Shown here: positions 52,617 to 61,587 of the stretch, one piece after another
How positions within the stretch are numbered: the stretch's first letter is position 1
How the letters are laid out: every line of letters starts with the position of its first letter
Assembly (NCBI RefSeq): GCF_003858635.1
Contig: NZ_RQJO01000010.1
Span: 186,001-250,000 of the forward strand
Reading direction: 5' to 3'
From: Larkinella rosea
GTDB taxonomy: Bacteria; Bacteroidota; Bacteroidia; Cytophagales; Spirosomataceae
DNA length: 64,000 nucleotides
Made by a program: the position numbers and the translations under genes
Notes under the pieces: generated by a model
Told to the model about the DNA's origin: nothing
The model's input: only the letters and a program-made list of their open reading frames with translations
Database searches by the model: none

Positions 52617-55600
52617 TTACAAGCCAAGATTTACACCAAACGTCATCATCCGGGCCCGCGGATACGCATCGTAATCATCCCCCCGGTTCAGGTTATTCTG
52701 CCCCTGGTTGTTCACTTCCGGATCGAAACCTTTGTACTTGGTAATCAGGAACAGATTCTGACCGCTGGCGTAAACCCGGGCCGTGCGAATGAACTTGCTG
52801 TGGAGCGGGAGCGTGTAGCCCAATGACAGATTCTGCAACCGGACAAACGAGCCATCCTGAATGAAGAACGACGAACGGCGGAACGAGATGAAATCCCGGC
52901 GACCATCGATAACCGGGCGGCTTGCACCGGTATTGGATGGGGTCCACGAATCCGTCAGGATGTTGCCGATCTGGTTGATTTTCTGAACACCATCACCCAT
53001 TTCCGACTGTTGCAGGTTCCGAACCTGGTTGCCCTGAACGCCCCGGAAGAAAATCGAGAAATCGAAGTTTTTAAACCTGATGCTCGAATTCAACCCCCAG
53101 GTAAATTTCGGGTTCGGATTGCCAATGATCTGGTAATCATCCGATGTGTACTTGCCATCGCCGTTCACGTCCTCGTATTTGGGATAACCGGCAAGTGCCG
53201 CAAAGCTTTTGCCTTCATCGTCGGTCTGGAACAAACCGGTGTATTTGTAGCCTTTCCAGGTGCCAATTGGGTTGCCGGCTTCCACCCAGCTGCCAAATAC
53301 GCCGAGGTGACCGCTCGTGCTGTTGGCGAAGAATGGCGTGCTCTTGCCCAAATCCAGAATTTTATTCCGCAACACCGAAATATTGCCACTCACATCCCAT
53401 TTGAACGCACCCTTGTTGAGGATTTTGTAGTTCGTCGAGAACTCGATGCCCTTGTTCGAGAGCGAACCGGAATTCAGCATGATGGTGCTAAAACCGGTAC
53501 TTTGTGGGATGGAAACGTCCAGCAGCAGGTCGGTGGTTTTGTTGTTGAACACGTCAAACGTCATCGACAGGCGATTGTCCATCAACGACATATCCAGGCC
53601 CAGGTTTAACATGGCCGTGCTTTCCCATTTCAGGTCCGGATTGGCAATCCGGTCGGGGCCGTAACCCGCCACCAGGGTGTTTCCCAATACGTAATTGTAA
53701 GGTACCAGGCCTCCCAGTGAGCGATAAACCGGTATTTGGGAGTTCCCCGTTATGCCGTAACTGGCCCGGAATTTGAAATCATCGAACACCTTGCTCAGCC
53801 CGGAATTCTGGAAGAATCCTTCGTTGACCACACGCCAGCCCACAGCCGCCGAGGGGAAATTTGCCCATTTGTTGCTCGGTCCGAATTTGGACGAACCATC
53901 GCGACGAACGGTTACCGTTAACAGGTATTTATCTTTCAGGTTGTAATTGACCCGGCCCAGGAAGGATTCCAGCGTCCAGTCGAGCCGACCCGAAGTCGGG
54001 ATTTGCGGTTTACTACCGTTTTGCATGTTGACCGACAGCGGATCATCGGACGGCAATCCGCGCGTCGAAGCCGTATTGATCTGGTTATTTTCCTTCTGAT
54101 AGGTATAACCGACGGTTACGTCCAGCGTGTGGCCCGGTTTGATCTGTTTGTTATAGCTTAAAATGTTTTCGTTCAGCAAACTGCTCACGCTGCGATTGGC
54201 CCGTTCCAGTTGGCGTCCGTACTGACGACCGGTATACGTGTAATTGTTGTAAAACGTGGTGCGGTTGGCGTTCACGATATCGGCACCCAGACTGGTCCGG
54301 AACTTCAGTCCTTCCAGAATATTGAATGTCAACGCCGTTGTACCGAATAAGCGATTGATATTATCCCGGTCGTATCCTTCCTTCGCTTCGGCCAGTGGGT
54401 TGATGTTAAACCGTTGATCGTAGCTGGGGTAATTGTAATTGCCGTTCTGGTCATAAATTGCTACGGTTGGATCAAGACCTAGCGCCGTAATAATAATCCC
54501 CCCCGGACCACCGCGATCGGTGGCGACGTTGCTGCTTCCTGTGCGGTTATACGACCAGCTGTTGCTCAGTGTCGCACGACCGTTCAGGAAATCGTTGTCG
54601 AGGTTCAGGCGAAAACCGTAGCGTTTGAAGAAGGTGTTCTGCACAATGCCCTTGTTATCCACGTAGTTGGCGACAAAAGCGTAGCGCGTTGCTTTGGTAC
54701 CGCCCGTAAAAGAAAGCTGATGATTGGAAAGCGCACCGGTTTGGCCAATCGCATCCATCCAGTTCGTTCCGTTGCCGATCTGGCTAATTTGGGCGTCGGT
54801 AAAACGTGGGCTGCCCCCCTGGCTTTTTTCCAGGATATTCAGGTACCGGGCGTAATCACTGCCGTTCAACACGTCGATGGGGTGGGCAATTTTCTGGAAT
54901 GAATACGAGCCTTCGTAATCGACCCGGCTTACGCCCTCTTTACCGCGTCGGGTCGTGATCAAAACCACCCCGTTGGAACCGCGTGAACCATAAATGGACG
55001 TTGCGGAGGCATCTTTCAAGATTTCGATCGACTCAATTTCGTTGGGGTTGATCGTTGCCATGGCATTGCTGGCCTGGCGGTTGCCCGACGTTCCCATTGC
55101 GCCGTTGTCGGGATACATGGGAAAACCGTCGATGACGTACAGCGGCTCGCTCCCGCTGTTGATGGAGTTGGCCCCCCGAACGCGAATGGAAATTCCACCG
55201 CCCGGTGCGGCTGAACTCTGCGTTACCTGCACCCCCGGCGCCCGGGATTGGATGGCCTGGTCGACCGAAATAACCGGCATTTCCTTGATGGCATCGGCTT
55301 TAATCGTCGATACCGAACCGGTCAAATCACTTTTTTTCACCGTACCGTACCCCACCACGACCACTTCTTCCAGACTGCGGGTATCGGTCACCAGTTTGAT
55401 GTTGAGGCTGGTCCGGGTCCCCACCGTTGCTTCCTGCGTCACAAACCCTACATAGCTGAATACCAGCGTTTCATTCGCGGCTGCCGTGACCTGAAACCCG
55501 CCGGTCGCGTCGGTCGTTGTGCCCCGGGTTGTGCCTTTGATGGTAATGGTAACACCCGGTATGCCTTCGTTTTGTTCACCAACCACCTTACCCGTTATGG

Positions 55601-55676
55601 GGCTTTGGGCAAAGCTGGTGAGCGTAAGGCAAACCAACAGGAAAGTCGTTTGCAGACATCGTAAATAATAATGCAT
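52617..55676 (-). CDS. SusC/RagA-family TonB-linked outer-membrane protein
   Basis: 1019 residues. The signal peptide is MHYYLRCLQTTFLLVCLTLTSFA. A CarboxypepD_reg-like domain (about 26-110) is followed by the SusC signature EEVVVVGYGTVKKSDLTGSV and plug segments GGGISIRVRGANSI and EPLYVIDGFP. The barrel ends in RARMMTFGVNLGL. It imports glycan pieces with TonB energy and works with the SusD protein 29 bases downstream. A putative promoter lies just upstream. The adjoining sugar porter, GH2 and AraC genes suggest a polysaccharide utilisation locus of unknown substrate. Confidence 0.96.
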   Translation of the reverse strand: MHYYLRCLQTTFLLVCLTLTSFAQSPITGKVVGEQNEGIPGVTITIKGTTRGTTTDATGGFQVTAAANETLVFSYVGFVTQEATVGTRTSLNIKLVTDTRSLEEVVVVGYGTVKKSDLTGSVSTIKADAIKEMPVISVDQAIQSRAPGVQVTQSSAAPGGGISIRVRGANSINSGSEPLYVIDGFPMYPDNGAMGTSGNRQASNAMATINPNEIESIEILKDASATSIYGSRGSNGVVLITTRRGKEGVSRVDYEGSYSFQKIAHPIDVLNGSDYARYLNILEKSQGGSPRFTDAQISQIGNGTNWMDAIGQTGALSNHQLSFTGGTKATRYAFVANYVDNKGIVQNTFFKRYGFRLNLDNDFLNGRATLSNSWSYNRTGSSNVATDRGGPGGIIITALGLDPTVAIYDQNGNYNYPSYDQRFNINPLAEAKEGYDRDNINRLFGTTALTFNILEGLKFRTSLGADIVNANRTTFYNNYTYTGRQYGRQLERANRSVSSLLNENILSYNKQIKPGHTLDVTVGYTYQKENNQINTASTRGLPSDDPLSVNMQNGSKPQIPTSGRLDWTLESFLGRVNYNLKDKYLLTVTVRRDGSSKFGPSNKWANFPSAAVGWRVVNEGFFQNSGLSKVFDDFKFRASYGITGNSQIPVYRSLGGLVPYNYVLGNTLVAGYGPDRIANPDLKWESTAMLNLGLDMSLMDNRLSMTFDVFNNKTTDLLLDVSIPQSTGFSTIMLNSGSLSNKGIEFSTNYKILNKGAFKWDVSGNISVLRNKILDLGKSTPFFANSTSGHLGVFGSWVEAGNPIGTWKGYKYTGLFQTDDEGKSFAALAGYPKYEDVNGDGKYTSDDYQIIGNPNPKFTWGLNSSIRFKNFDFSIFFRGVQGNQVRNLQQSEMGDGVQKINQIGNILTDSWTPSNTGASRPVIDGRRDFISFRRSSFFIQDGSFVRLQNLSLGYTLPLHSKFIRTARVYASGQNLFLITKYKGFDPEVNNQGQNNLNRGDDYDAYPRARMMTFGVNLGL

Positions 55677-55779
55677 AATAGGTAAGGATTAAGGGTTAGT
55701 TGATTAGTCAGAATTAGCGAACGGAGTGAACGGCAGGCACAATAAAATACAAATCAATATTTGCTAAATTCCATAAATA

Positions 55780-55810
55780 CAAAGATTAATGTCTTCGCTT
55801 GCTTAATCAA
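55780..55810 (-). promoter_or_regulatory. Putative susC promoter
   Basis: On the minus strand TTG (55808-55810), then 19 bases, then TAATCTTTG (55780-55788), one base longer than the TAnnTTTG consensus. The box lies about 105 bases before the susC ATG. Confidence 0.35.
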
Positions 55811-55848
55811 TAGAGAGAATTTCGATTAAGATGGATAATCTTATGAAA

Positions 55849-57189
55849 TTAATGCACCATGAAGTTATCTTCCAGTTCTTCCAGCGTTTTCCCCTTCGTT
55901 TCGCGCACGTTTCGGCGAACAAACCAGAATCCGGCGAAGCAGATTATGGCGTAAAGCCAGAAGGGGCCATAGGTTCCCAGCCGTTCGGCGAGGATCGGGA
56001 ACGTGAAAACCAGAATAAAATAAGAACCCCATAACGCCAGAATGGCGACCGATAAGGCCAGTCCGCGGACCCGGTTGGGGAAAATTTCCGAAATCAAAAC
56101 CCAGGTGATGGGCGCCAGCGAGGTAGCGTAAACACTAATGGCCAGCAACACAAAAACGGAAAGCAAGCCCGAGGATGCGCCGGTTTTCAGGAGCAATGCA
56201 ATGACCACGTAGAGCACCGACAACCCGAGTGTCCCGATGAGCATGAGCGGTTTTCGGCCCAGCTTATCCACCTGCCACATCGCCACGAGCGTAAACACCA
56301 GATTGACGATGCCGATGGCGACGGTTTCAAACAATTGCCGGTCGAGGTTGGCTCCCACGGTTTCAAAAATCGTGGAGGTATAATTGAAAACCACATTGAT
56401 CCCACACAATTGCTGGAGCACTGCCAGACCAACACCGACTATGATCGCCGGGCGTACGCTCTTCTCCATCAGCATCGACAACGACGGTTTTTCGGCCCCT
56501 TCCATCGAGCGATTAATGGCCGTAACCGTCTGTTTAACAAAGGCTTCTCCTCCGATTTTTCGCAATATGGCTTCACCTTTCGTGACGCTGCCGGTCTGCA
56601 CCAGCCAGCGCGGACTTTCGGGTAACCAGAGTACGCCGAAGAGAAAGCAGGCCGACGGCACCACACCCAGACCGAACATCCAGCGCCACGCATCGGGACC
56701 ATTGTCAGCCAGACTGTAGTTGACCAGATTGGTAATCAGAATACCGATCACAATGGTCAACTGGTTGATGGACACGTTGCGACCCCGGACTTCGGCGGGC
56801 GAAATTTCGGCGATGTACAGCGGACTCAGCGTGGACGCCATGCCGACCCCAATGCCAGCAAAAAACCGCATTGCGATGAAAACTGGCAAGGTAGTGGAGA
56901 AAGCCATACCCAGGGAAGAGAGGGCAAAAATTAGGGCGGCTACCATCAAACCCGGCTTCCGCCCGTAGCGGTCGGCGAGGTTTCCGGCCAATACGCATCC
57001 CACCATGCAACCCAGCGCCAGTGAACCGGTCAGGAATCCTTCCCACCAGGCGTTAAGTCCAAAGTAGCCACGAAGAAACGGAAGCGCGCCCGAGATAACG
57101 GCAAAATCAAAGCCAAACAGGTAACCACCCAGGGCCGAAATGAAGGCAATTCCAAAAATATAATTCGCGTTGAGTCCGGTTTTTTCCAT
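55849..57189 (-). CDS. Sugar porter family MFS transporter
   Basis: 446 residues with 12 hydrophobic segments, inner membrane. Family signatures are clear: DRYGRKPGL, PESPRWLVQTG after segment 6, QQLCGINVVFNYTSTIF in segment 7, and PITWVLISEIFPNRVRG in segment 10. These mark a XylE/GLUT-type proton symporter for a monosaccharide or small sugar. It is divergent from the AraC regulator (102 bases between) and lies upstream of susC, so it likely takes sugar released in the periplasm into the cytosol. Confidence 0.94.
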   Translation of the reverse strand: MEKTGLNANYIFGIAFISALGGYLFGFDFAVISGALPFLRGYFGLNAWWEGFLTGSLALGCMVGCVLAGNLADRYGRKPGLMVAALIFALSSLGMAFSTTLPVFIAMRFFAGIGVGMASTLSPLYIAEISPAEVRGRNVSINQLTIVIGILITNLVNYSLADNGPDAWRWMFGLGVVPSACFLFGVLWLPESPRWLVQTGSVTKGEAILRKIGGEAFVKQTVTAINRSMEGAEKPSLSMLMEKSVRPAIIVGVGLAVLQQLCGINVVFNYTSTIFETVGANLDRQLFETVAIGIVNLVFTLVAMWQVDKLGRKPLMLIGTLGLSVLYVVIALLLKTGASSGLLSVFVLLAISVYATSLAPITWVLISEIFPNRVRGLALSVAILALWGSYFILVFTFPILAERLGTYGPFWLYAIICFAGFWFVRRNVRETKGKTLEELEDNFMVH

Positions 57190-57291
57190 GATGGGTTTAG
57201 TAAAGTATTCGGGTACTGGTTAGAATAAAAACGGGATGGCTACGTACTTTTACAAAGCGTCCCTATCCCCAGACCTAGATAAAAATACGAT

Positions 57292-58173
57292 ATGCTCAAA
57301 AAGAAAGAAGGCTTTGCCGGACAACGCAGTTACGTGCTGCCGGGTGACCTGGAAAAACTAATCGCCGTTCATCCGCTTTGTGAGTCGCTCTACATCACCG
57401 ACATCGGATATTACCCAAAAGCCGCCTTTCATGATCGGGAGCGTCGGAAAGGTAGCCCGCAACACATCCTGATTTACTGCGTTCAGGGCGAAGGCTGGTA
57501 CTTCCTGAACAACCAGAAACACATCGTGAAACCCAACCAGGCTTTTATTCTCCCGGCCGATCTGGCCCACCGTTACGGAACCGACGCCCTAAATCCATGG
57601 ACGATTTACTGGCTGCATTTTACGGGGTCGCGCGCTCACCATTTTTTGCAATTTTTAAAGCAGGATACGGGCTCCTCGCCGGTTACCGTGTCGCCCCAAC
57701 CCGAACGTTTTCAGCTCTTTGACGACATTCTGACCCACGTTGAAATGTCGTATAACATGGATAATATCGTTTATGCCAACAGCAGTTTGTCGCGCTTTCT
57801 GGCCACGTTCAACAACGCCGTCTACAATCCCAGCCACCTCGCCCAATCCGAAAACAATCCGATCAGCCGGACCATTGCGTTTATGCGGGAGAACCTGAGC
57901 AAGAACCTCAGTCTGGAAGAACTGGCGCAGGTTGCGGGGATGTCGGCCTCCCATTATTCGGCGGTGTTTCGGACCAAGGTTCAAAGCGCACCCGTCACTT
58001 TCTTTACTTTTTTAAAGATTCAGCAAGCGTGCAGGCTACTCGAAAACACCGCCTTGCGCATCAAGGAAGTCGCTTACCAGATTGGCTACAGCGATCCTTA
58101 CCATTTCAGCCGGGTTTTTGCCCACGTCATGGGCGTGTCTCCGCGCGACTTCCGCAAACTCCGAAAATCTTAA
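57292..58173 (+). CDS. AraC-family transcriptional regulator with cupin-like sensor domain
   Basis: 293 residues. The N-terminal half (about 15-175) is an AraC-binding cupin-like domain (HILIYCVQGEGWYFLNNQ, IVKPNQAFILPADLAHRYG). The C-terminal double HTH has SLEELAQVAGMSASHYSAVF and IKEVAYQIGYSDPYHFSRVF, ending GVSPRDFRKLRKS. It probably senses a sugar and controls the divergent transporter and the neighbouring locus. It overlaps the convergent DUF5107 gene by four bases. Confidence 0.93.
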   Translation: MLKKKEGFAGQRSYVLPGDLEKLIAVHPLCESLYITDIGYYPKAAFHDRERRKGSPQHILIYCVQGEGWYFLNNQKHIVKPNQAFILPADLAHRYGTDALNPWTIYWLHFTGSRAHHFLQFLKQDTGSSPVTVSPQPERFQLFDDILTHVEMSYNMDNIVYANSSLSRFLATFNNAVYNPSHLAQSENNPISRTIAFMRENLSKNLSLEELAQVAGMSASHYSAVFRTKVQSAPVTFFTFLKIQQACRLLENTALRIKEVAYQIGYSDPYHFSRVFAHVMGVSPRDFRKLRKS

Positions 58174-61100
58174 TTCGAAACTTCCTGAGCGGTCAGAAAA
58201 CCAACCATTTTCCGGTGCAAAGCCGCCCCCTGGTGGTTGCGATCGCTGGCGAGCGCACTGTCAAAACAGGCCATCGCCCGGTCAATGTGACCATTTCCTA
58301 AACCTAAGTAGCCCAATCCCATTAAATACTGGCAGCCGATGCGGTTTCGCTCGTTGAGGTCGGCGTCAAAAACCAGCAGATCGGGCAGCGACACCGCAAA
58401 ATAATCGATCTTGATCGTGTCGTTCAGGTGCGTTTCTCCGAACGAAATCAACGTTTTAAAGATCTTTTCCGCCCGTTCGTGCTGGCCCAGTTTCTTCCAC
58501 GCCAATCCCTGATAGAACAGTTTATCGGGTTGCTGATCGTTGTAGAAAACCGCCTGAACCGGTGTGTCTAAGCCTACCGACGCCTTTTTGTAATACGACC
58601 AGGCCGTTTGCGTATCGCCCAGTGCTTCGCAGACCAAGCCTTTTAAATAGAATAGATCGGGTTCCTGAACGCCATAGAGTTTGCCTTCGCCGAGGTTATG
58701 CGGATACGATTCGGCGGCATCCAGCAGCGTTAAGGCTTCGGCGTAGTCGGCATTTTGCAGCGCCTGTTTCGCCAGTTCAATATGACAAATCAGGTATTGA
58801 CTCACTACTTTTCCCTCGCCCCCCTCCCAGGGGTGAAACTGCCGGGCCGCCAGTAATTCGCGCGCCTTTTGGTAGTTGCCCAGCTGGTTATAGAGCGTGA
58901 CCCGCTCCAGATACAGGTCGTCCCGATCCTCGGTTGCCGTCAGGTGCTTTTCCAGTAGGGCCAGCCGTTCGTCGTGAGGGTAATTCAATTTTTTATACAA
59001 CTGGTCCAACTCCATTAACACCCGCGCATCGGTGGTATCCAGCGCAAAAGCCGTTTCCAAAGCCGCCCGCGATTTATCGGCTTTTTGCTGCTTGTTGTAA
59101 TATGCCAGGGACAGATTCCGGAAAACCGTCGGAAACGAATCATCCAGTTCAACCGAACGTTCCCAGGCATCGATCGCTTCGTGGTATTGCCGGTTTCCGT
59201 ACCAGAAATTGCCGAGGAAATACCAGGTATGAGCGTGATTAATTTCCGGACCAATACCCTTTTGTAAAACCGCCCATTGCAAAACGTTCAGTTCTTCCAG
59301 GCGGTTTGGAAATACGAAGTCCGGGCTGGATTCAGCGGCTTTTTTGAGAAAGGTACCGGCTTGATCCGAATGGTCCAATTGGGCGTGGAAAAAGGCCAGA
59401 AAGTAATAAACCATGGGATAAACTGCAGCCTCGGTTTTCAGCAATTCCGATAGCAGTTGGATGGCTTCGTCATACAACCCGGCCCGGCTGTAATCCAGCG
59501 CATATTCCAGATACGTGTGGACGTTAAACCGCATCAACTGGTTGAGGTCGTGCCGCGTTTGGGCCGCCGAAACCGGGTCGCCGGTTTGTTCGATGAGCGA
59601 CTTTTCAAACAGGCAGCCGAAGTGAAACCGGTCAATCGCCAGTGTGTCGTCGATGAGCCGTAAAGCCTCGTCGGTTTTTCCAATTTTCCGCAACAGAGCC
59701 CCTTTCAAATGCCGGGCCGAATGGCCGTGCCAGTTCCGCACCAGCGACCGTTCGACCAGTTCAAGCCCCTGCGCGTAGTTCTTCCGCCGGGTTGCCATTC
59801 GAGCCAGTTCGAGGAAGCTGGTGTCCTGCCAGGCGGCATTCCAGGTGGCTTTGAAAAAGGCGTCGAAGGCTTCGTCATACCGCCCCATCAGTTGCAGACA
59901 TAATCCTAAATTGTAATACGGTTCGCCGTCGTACGGGTTGGGATTCCGTTTGACAAGCGTCTGAACCGCCTTCCTGAAATACGGCTCCGCTTTCGCGAAC
60001 TGCCCACGCTTCAGATTCCACAATCCCAATGCGTTGTTGCACCGCACATCATTGGGATCACGACGCAGGGCTTCGTTGTAATAATCAGTAGCCACGTAGG
60101 TCGCGTGACGGTATTGCTCGATGTGCAAACCGGTTAAAAACAACTGTTCGTTATTCTCCACCTCGGCGGGGTCTTTAGCCGCCTGTGCCGGTTCCGGAAT
60201 GGTATTCTCACCGATTTCGTCCGGCTGATAAGCGACTAGCTCAATGCCGTCAGCGGTTTTTACACTTAATCGGACTGCGGTTGCCTTTTCAACTTCTAGC
60301 GGCAATTCGTGCAGAAAAGGGCATTCCGGCGAAAGATCAACGCGTTGTTCAAAAACAACCTGCCCATCCTTCGTCAGTTGTACAACGGCTCCAGGATAAA
60401 CGGCTGTTGCATAGACACTCACCTTAATGGAATGATCCGTAATTTCCAGATTAAGGGCGGCTTCCTTCGTGGCATTTTTGACGATTCCGATTTCGCTGTA
60501 AGGCATGAAATACTGCCGGAACGTGCGTTCTTCGTTGGGCATGATCCACGAAAAATCGGGTTGGTTATCGGTAAAAACGCCGGTCATTAGTTCAATATAC
60601 GGGCCGTCCTCGTCGGTCAGGTTGCGATCCCAGGCGTAACCAAACTCGCCATTTCCCCAGGTCCACTGTTTTTTACCGGGCGACAAATGGTGATTGGCCA
60701 CGTGCAGCAAACCGCCCCGGCTGTCGTGTTCGTAACCGCCCATAAAATCGTACTTCGACGAAATCGCCATATAGGACGTCGGCACGGGAATCGTTGCGTA
60801 CCGGGAAATGTCGGTTCCCGGCGAGTAATCCACTTTGTAGTAGGTTCCCTTCGCAATCGGGAACGACGAAACATCCCGTTTTCCGTGATCGAAAACCGCG
60901 TAAACATCCGGCGGAAAGACCGACTGGTAATAGTCATTCACTTTCACGGCCGGATTCGTCCACCACAGAAACGTCTGGGGAACGCTGGTGCGGTTGTACA
61001 ATACGCCCTGAATTTCGAGGTAGGCTTTGTCGGGATACAGCCGGAAACCGGCCATGCCCTTGGTATGGAACATCCGCTCGACTTCACTGACCCAAACCGT

Positions 61101-61535
61101 TTTGGAGCCGTCGGGATGGGTTTCGGTCGTGTAATCCACCGGTTCAAACGTGCTGGGGCGGTGGTGCTGCGGCCAGTTAAATTCAATGCCGCCCGAAATC
61201 CACGGGCCGGTCAGCCCAACGAGGGCCGGTTTGATCACCTGGTTGTAATAAACGAAATGGCGGTTTTTGATTTTATCGTACGCCATCTGAATCCGCCCGC
61301 CCAGTTGGGGTAGCACCATGATTTTCAGGTAGCGGTTTTCCAGAAAAACCGCCTGATAGGTCTGGTCTTTCTTCTGGTCGTCGATCTTCTCAATAACGGC
61401 GTGCGGATACACGACTCCACTGCTGCCCTGATAGACCCGTTTCTCCAGAAACATCGGATTCTTTTCGGGTGCGCCAACGCCATACGTGGGAATGACGACC
61501 TGTTCTTCCCACACGTTTACTTCCTGCAAATTCAT
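58170..61535 (-). CDS. DUF5107 protein with TPR repeats
   Basis: 1121 residues, no signal peptide, so probably cytosolic. The N-terminal DUF5107 (about 25-330) shows LPQLGGRIQMAYDKIKNRHFVYYN and GLTGPWISGGIEFNWPQHH, resembling aldose-epimerase-like beta-sandwiches. From about residue 470 a long TPR superhelix follows (NALGLWNLKRGQFAKAEPYF, YNLGLCLQLMGRYDEAFDAF, KGALLRKIGKTDEALRLI). DUF5107 proteins are common in carbohydrate loci of Bacteroidota, but the activity is not known to me. It is 52 bases after the GH2 gene on the same strand. Confidence 0.88.
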   Translation of the reverse strand: MNLQEVNVWEEQVVIPTYGVGAPEKNPMFLEKRVYQGSSGVVYPHAVIEKIDDQKKDQTYQAVFLENRYLKIMVLPQLGGRIQMAYDKIKNRHFVYYNQVIKPALVGLTGPWISGGIEFNWPQHHRPSTFEPVDYTTETHPDGSKTVWVSEVERMFHTKGMAGFRLYPDKAYLEIQGVLYNRTSVPQTFLWWTNPAVKVNDYYQSVFPPDVYAVFDHGKRDVSSFPIAKGTYYKVDYSPGTDISRYATIPVPTSYMAISSKYDFMGGYEHDSRGGLLHVANHHLSPGKKQWTWGNGEFGYAWDRNLTDEDGPYIELMTGVFTDNQPDFSWIMPNEERTFRQYFMPYSEIGIVKNATKEAALNLEITDHSIKVSVYATAVYPGAVVQLTKDGQVVFEQRVDLSPECPFLHELPLEVEKATAVRLSVKTADGIELVAYQPDEIGENTIPEPAQAAKDPAEVENNEQLFLTGLHIEQYRHATYVATDYYNEALRRDPNDVRCNNALGLWNLKRGQFAKAEPYFRKAVQTLVKRNPNPYDGEPYYNLGLCLQLMGRYDEAFDAFFKATWNAAWQDTSFLELARMATRRKNYAQGLELVERSLVRNWHGHSARHLKGALLRKIGKTDEALRLIDDTLAIDRFHFGCLFEKSLIEQTGDPVSAAQTRHDLNQLMRFNVHTYLEYALDYSRAGLYDEAIQLLSELLKTEAAVYPMVYYFLAFFHAQLDHSDQAGTFLKKAAESSPDFVFPNRLEELNVLQWAVLQKGIGPEINHAHTWYFLGNFWYGNRQYHEAIDAWERSVELDDSFPTVFRNLSLAYYNKQQKADKSRAALETAFALDTTDARVLMELDQLYKKLNYPHDERLALLEKHLTATEDRDDLYLERVTLYNQLGNYQKARELLAARQFHPWEGGEGKVVSQYLICHIELAKQALQNADYAEALTLLDAAESYPHNLGEGKLYGVQEPDLFYLKGLVCEALGDTQTAWSYYKKASVGLDTPVQAVFYNDQQPDKLFYQGLAWKKLGQHERAEKIFKTLISFGETHLNDTIKIDYFAVSLPDLLVFDADLNERNRIGCQYLMGLGYLGLGNGHIDRAMACFDSALASDRNHQGAALHRKMVGFLTAQEVSN

Positions 61536-61587
61536 AGAGATGATGGGTCATAAATGAAACCGAACTGATACCTTTTCCTGGATGTGC